From assembly GCA_015657535.1 (NCBI GenBank), contig JADHZB010000229.1, forward strand, positions 1 to 20,630: a DNA stretch of 20,630 bases, in the 5' to 3' direction. The DNA comes from Nephromyces sp. MM_2019. Taxonomy: Eukaryota; Apicomplexa; Aconoidasida; Nephromycida. Made by a program: the position numbers and the translations under genes. Below, piece by piece: positions 19,810 through 20,630 of the stretch (position 1 is the first letter of the stretch; each line of letters starts with the position of its first letter). The notes beneath the pieces are model-generated. The model had not been told where the DNA came from and searched no databases. It saw only the letters and a list, made by a program, of their open reading frames with translations.

Positions 19810-20217
19810 GCTCCCATGTAGATAAGTAAATATCTTAGTGTATGCACACACAATGATGGGAACGAGATAAGTAAGTGTCTTAGGGTGTGAACACACAATG
19901 ATACCACTCTGAGAACACACTATAGCGTGTGCATACACAGCTATATCAAGCACACCAACAGACCTATTAGTAACTGCATATATATCAATCACTCAAACAC
20001 ACATATTAGCGTGTGCACAACCACCATGGTACCACTCTGAGCACGCACTGTAGCGTGGGTACACAACTATATCAAGCACAAAAATACACGTATTAGTGTC
20101 TGCACACACAACTATATCAATCACTCAAACACATATATTAGCGTGTGCAAATCCAACTATATCAATAATGCAAGCACATCTTGAAGCGTGTGCACACGCC
20201 ATTATGCACACACACCT
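19810..20217. repeat. Tandem repeat with about 128-bp higher-order period
   Basis: The basic unit is about 43 bp, of the form AACTATATCAATCACTCAAA then CACATATTAGCGTGTGCACA. Three units form a higher-order repeat: TACCACTCTGAG occurs at 19902 and again at 20030, and each is followed by a TAGCGTG segment, then CTATATCAAGCAC, then CTATTAGT or GTATTAGT, then TATATCAATCACTCAAACAC. The array decays at both edges. It is CA-rich on the plus strand, the reverse of the TG-rich left end of the window. Confidence 0.8.
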
Positions 20218-20456
20218 ATACTGCCTGGGATATGGATGAAAACATTTTGAACTACTCAATGTACTTGCTGATCAAGTAGCAAACAAATTATAGCACAGAA
20301 ACATTGAGATCACCATCATATAATATATCCTTAAATTTAAAGCAGAGAGCACGCAAAATCGCAGCTAATCAAAGCATCAGCAAGGCAAAAGTAAAACAAA
20401 GTAATGCTAATCGTTTAACACACGCACAACGCATGGCATGGGCAGGCTAATGCTAT

Positions 20457-20622
20457 ACACTCATCGGATAGTCGTATACTAGACACTTAGGATAGATGGA
20501 TACCACAACATACTCAAAATAAACACACACGCACACACAAACACTCATCGGACAGATGTATCTACTAGAAACCTGGTATAGTTGGATGCCATATAGACTC
20601 CAAATAAACACAAAGCAAGCAC
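20457..20622. repeat. Two tandem copies of an 84-bp unit
   Basis: ACACTCATCGGA begins at 20457 and again at 20541. The copies share TACTAGA, a GGATAGATGGAT or GGTATAGTTGGAT segment, and AAATAAACACA near the end, with many substitutions between them. They are followed by an ACACAC tract to the end of the window, consistent with a contig edge at simple sequence. Confidence 0.75.
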
Positions 20623-20630
20623 ACACACAC

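Noticed and set aside
1..20630. Inverted terminal repeats of a large mobile element, from GT at the left and AC at the right
   Set aside because: Only the simple dinucleotide tracts match. The adjoining minisatellite units at the two ends are different, and no transposase or polymerase gene is present.

Overview
The window looks like nuclear DNA of a protist, most likely an alveolate of the coccidian (apicomplexan) type. It is AT-rich, its genes are split by GT-AG introns, intergenic stretches are long, and both ends are degenerate microsatellite or minisatellite DNA. No bacterial operons, ribosome binding sites, rRNA, tRNA, CRISPR array or recognisable transposon were seen. The taxonomic call rests on gene structure and on the style of one zinc-finger protein, and is an inference.

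Two genes can be named. At 7366-8061 (+) lies an apparently intronless gene for the 27 kDa protein of the U4/U6.U5 tri-snRNP (SNRNP27 family), with the diagnostic C-terminal block and an unusually long RS-rich N-terminus. At 12823-17166 (+) a gene of about ten exons encodes a CCCH zinc-finger protein of about 519 residues. I assembled it by hand from splice sites whose phases agree at all nine introns. The fingers lie in the first three exons, and the last three exons carry a long non-finger C-terminal region.

Between and around these are genes I can support only as open, spliceable, coding-like frames without a known family: a minus-strand gene at 9356-10661 (two good exons plus a doubtful first exon), a minus-strand ORF at 11385-11687, a minus-strand gene at 18369-19008 (three exons, 5' end not found), an acidic exon at 5860-6000 (-), and small plus-strand ORFs at 8895-9107 and 10899-11105. 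A possible two-exon minus-strand micro-gene lies at 3065-3730 (weak).

Layout: 1-1785, TG-rich degenerate repeats; 1786-7123, mostly T-rich DNA with two weak minus-strand exon candidates and two potential hairpins; 7124-8061, SNRNP27 and its leader; 8895-11702, a compact cluster of small unknown genes on both strands; 12823-17166, the zinc-finger gene; 18369-19008, an unknown minus-strand gene; 19810-20630, CA-rich tandem repeats. The plus strand runs from T/G-rich on the left to A/C-rich on the right, a strand-composition inversion that the genes alone do not explain. The two named genes both concern RNA: one is a splicing component, the other probably binds RNA. Nothing in the window shows that they work together.
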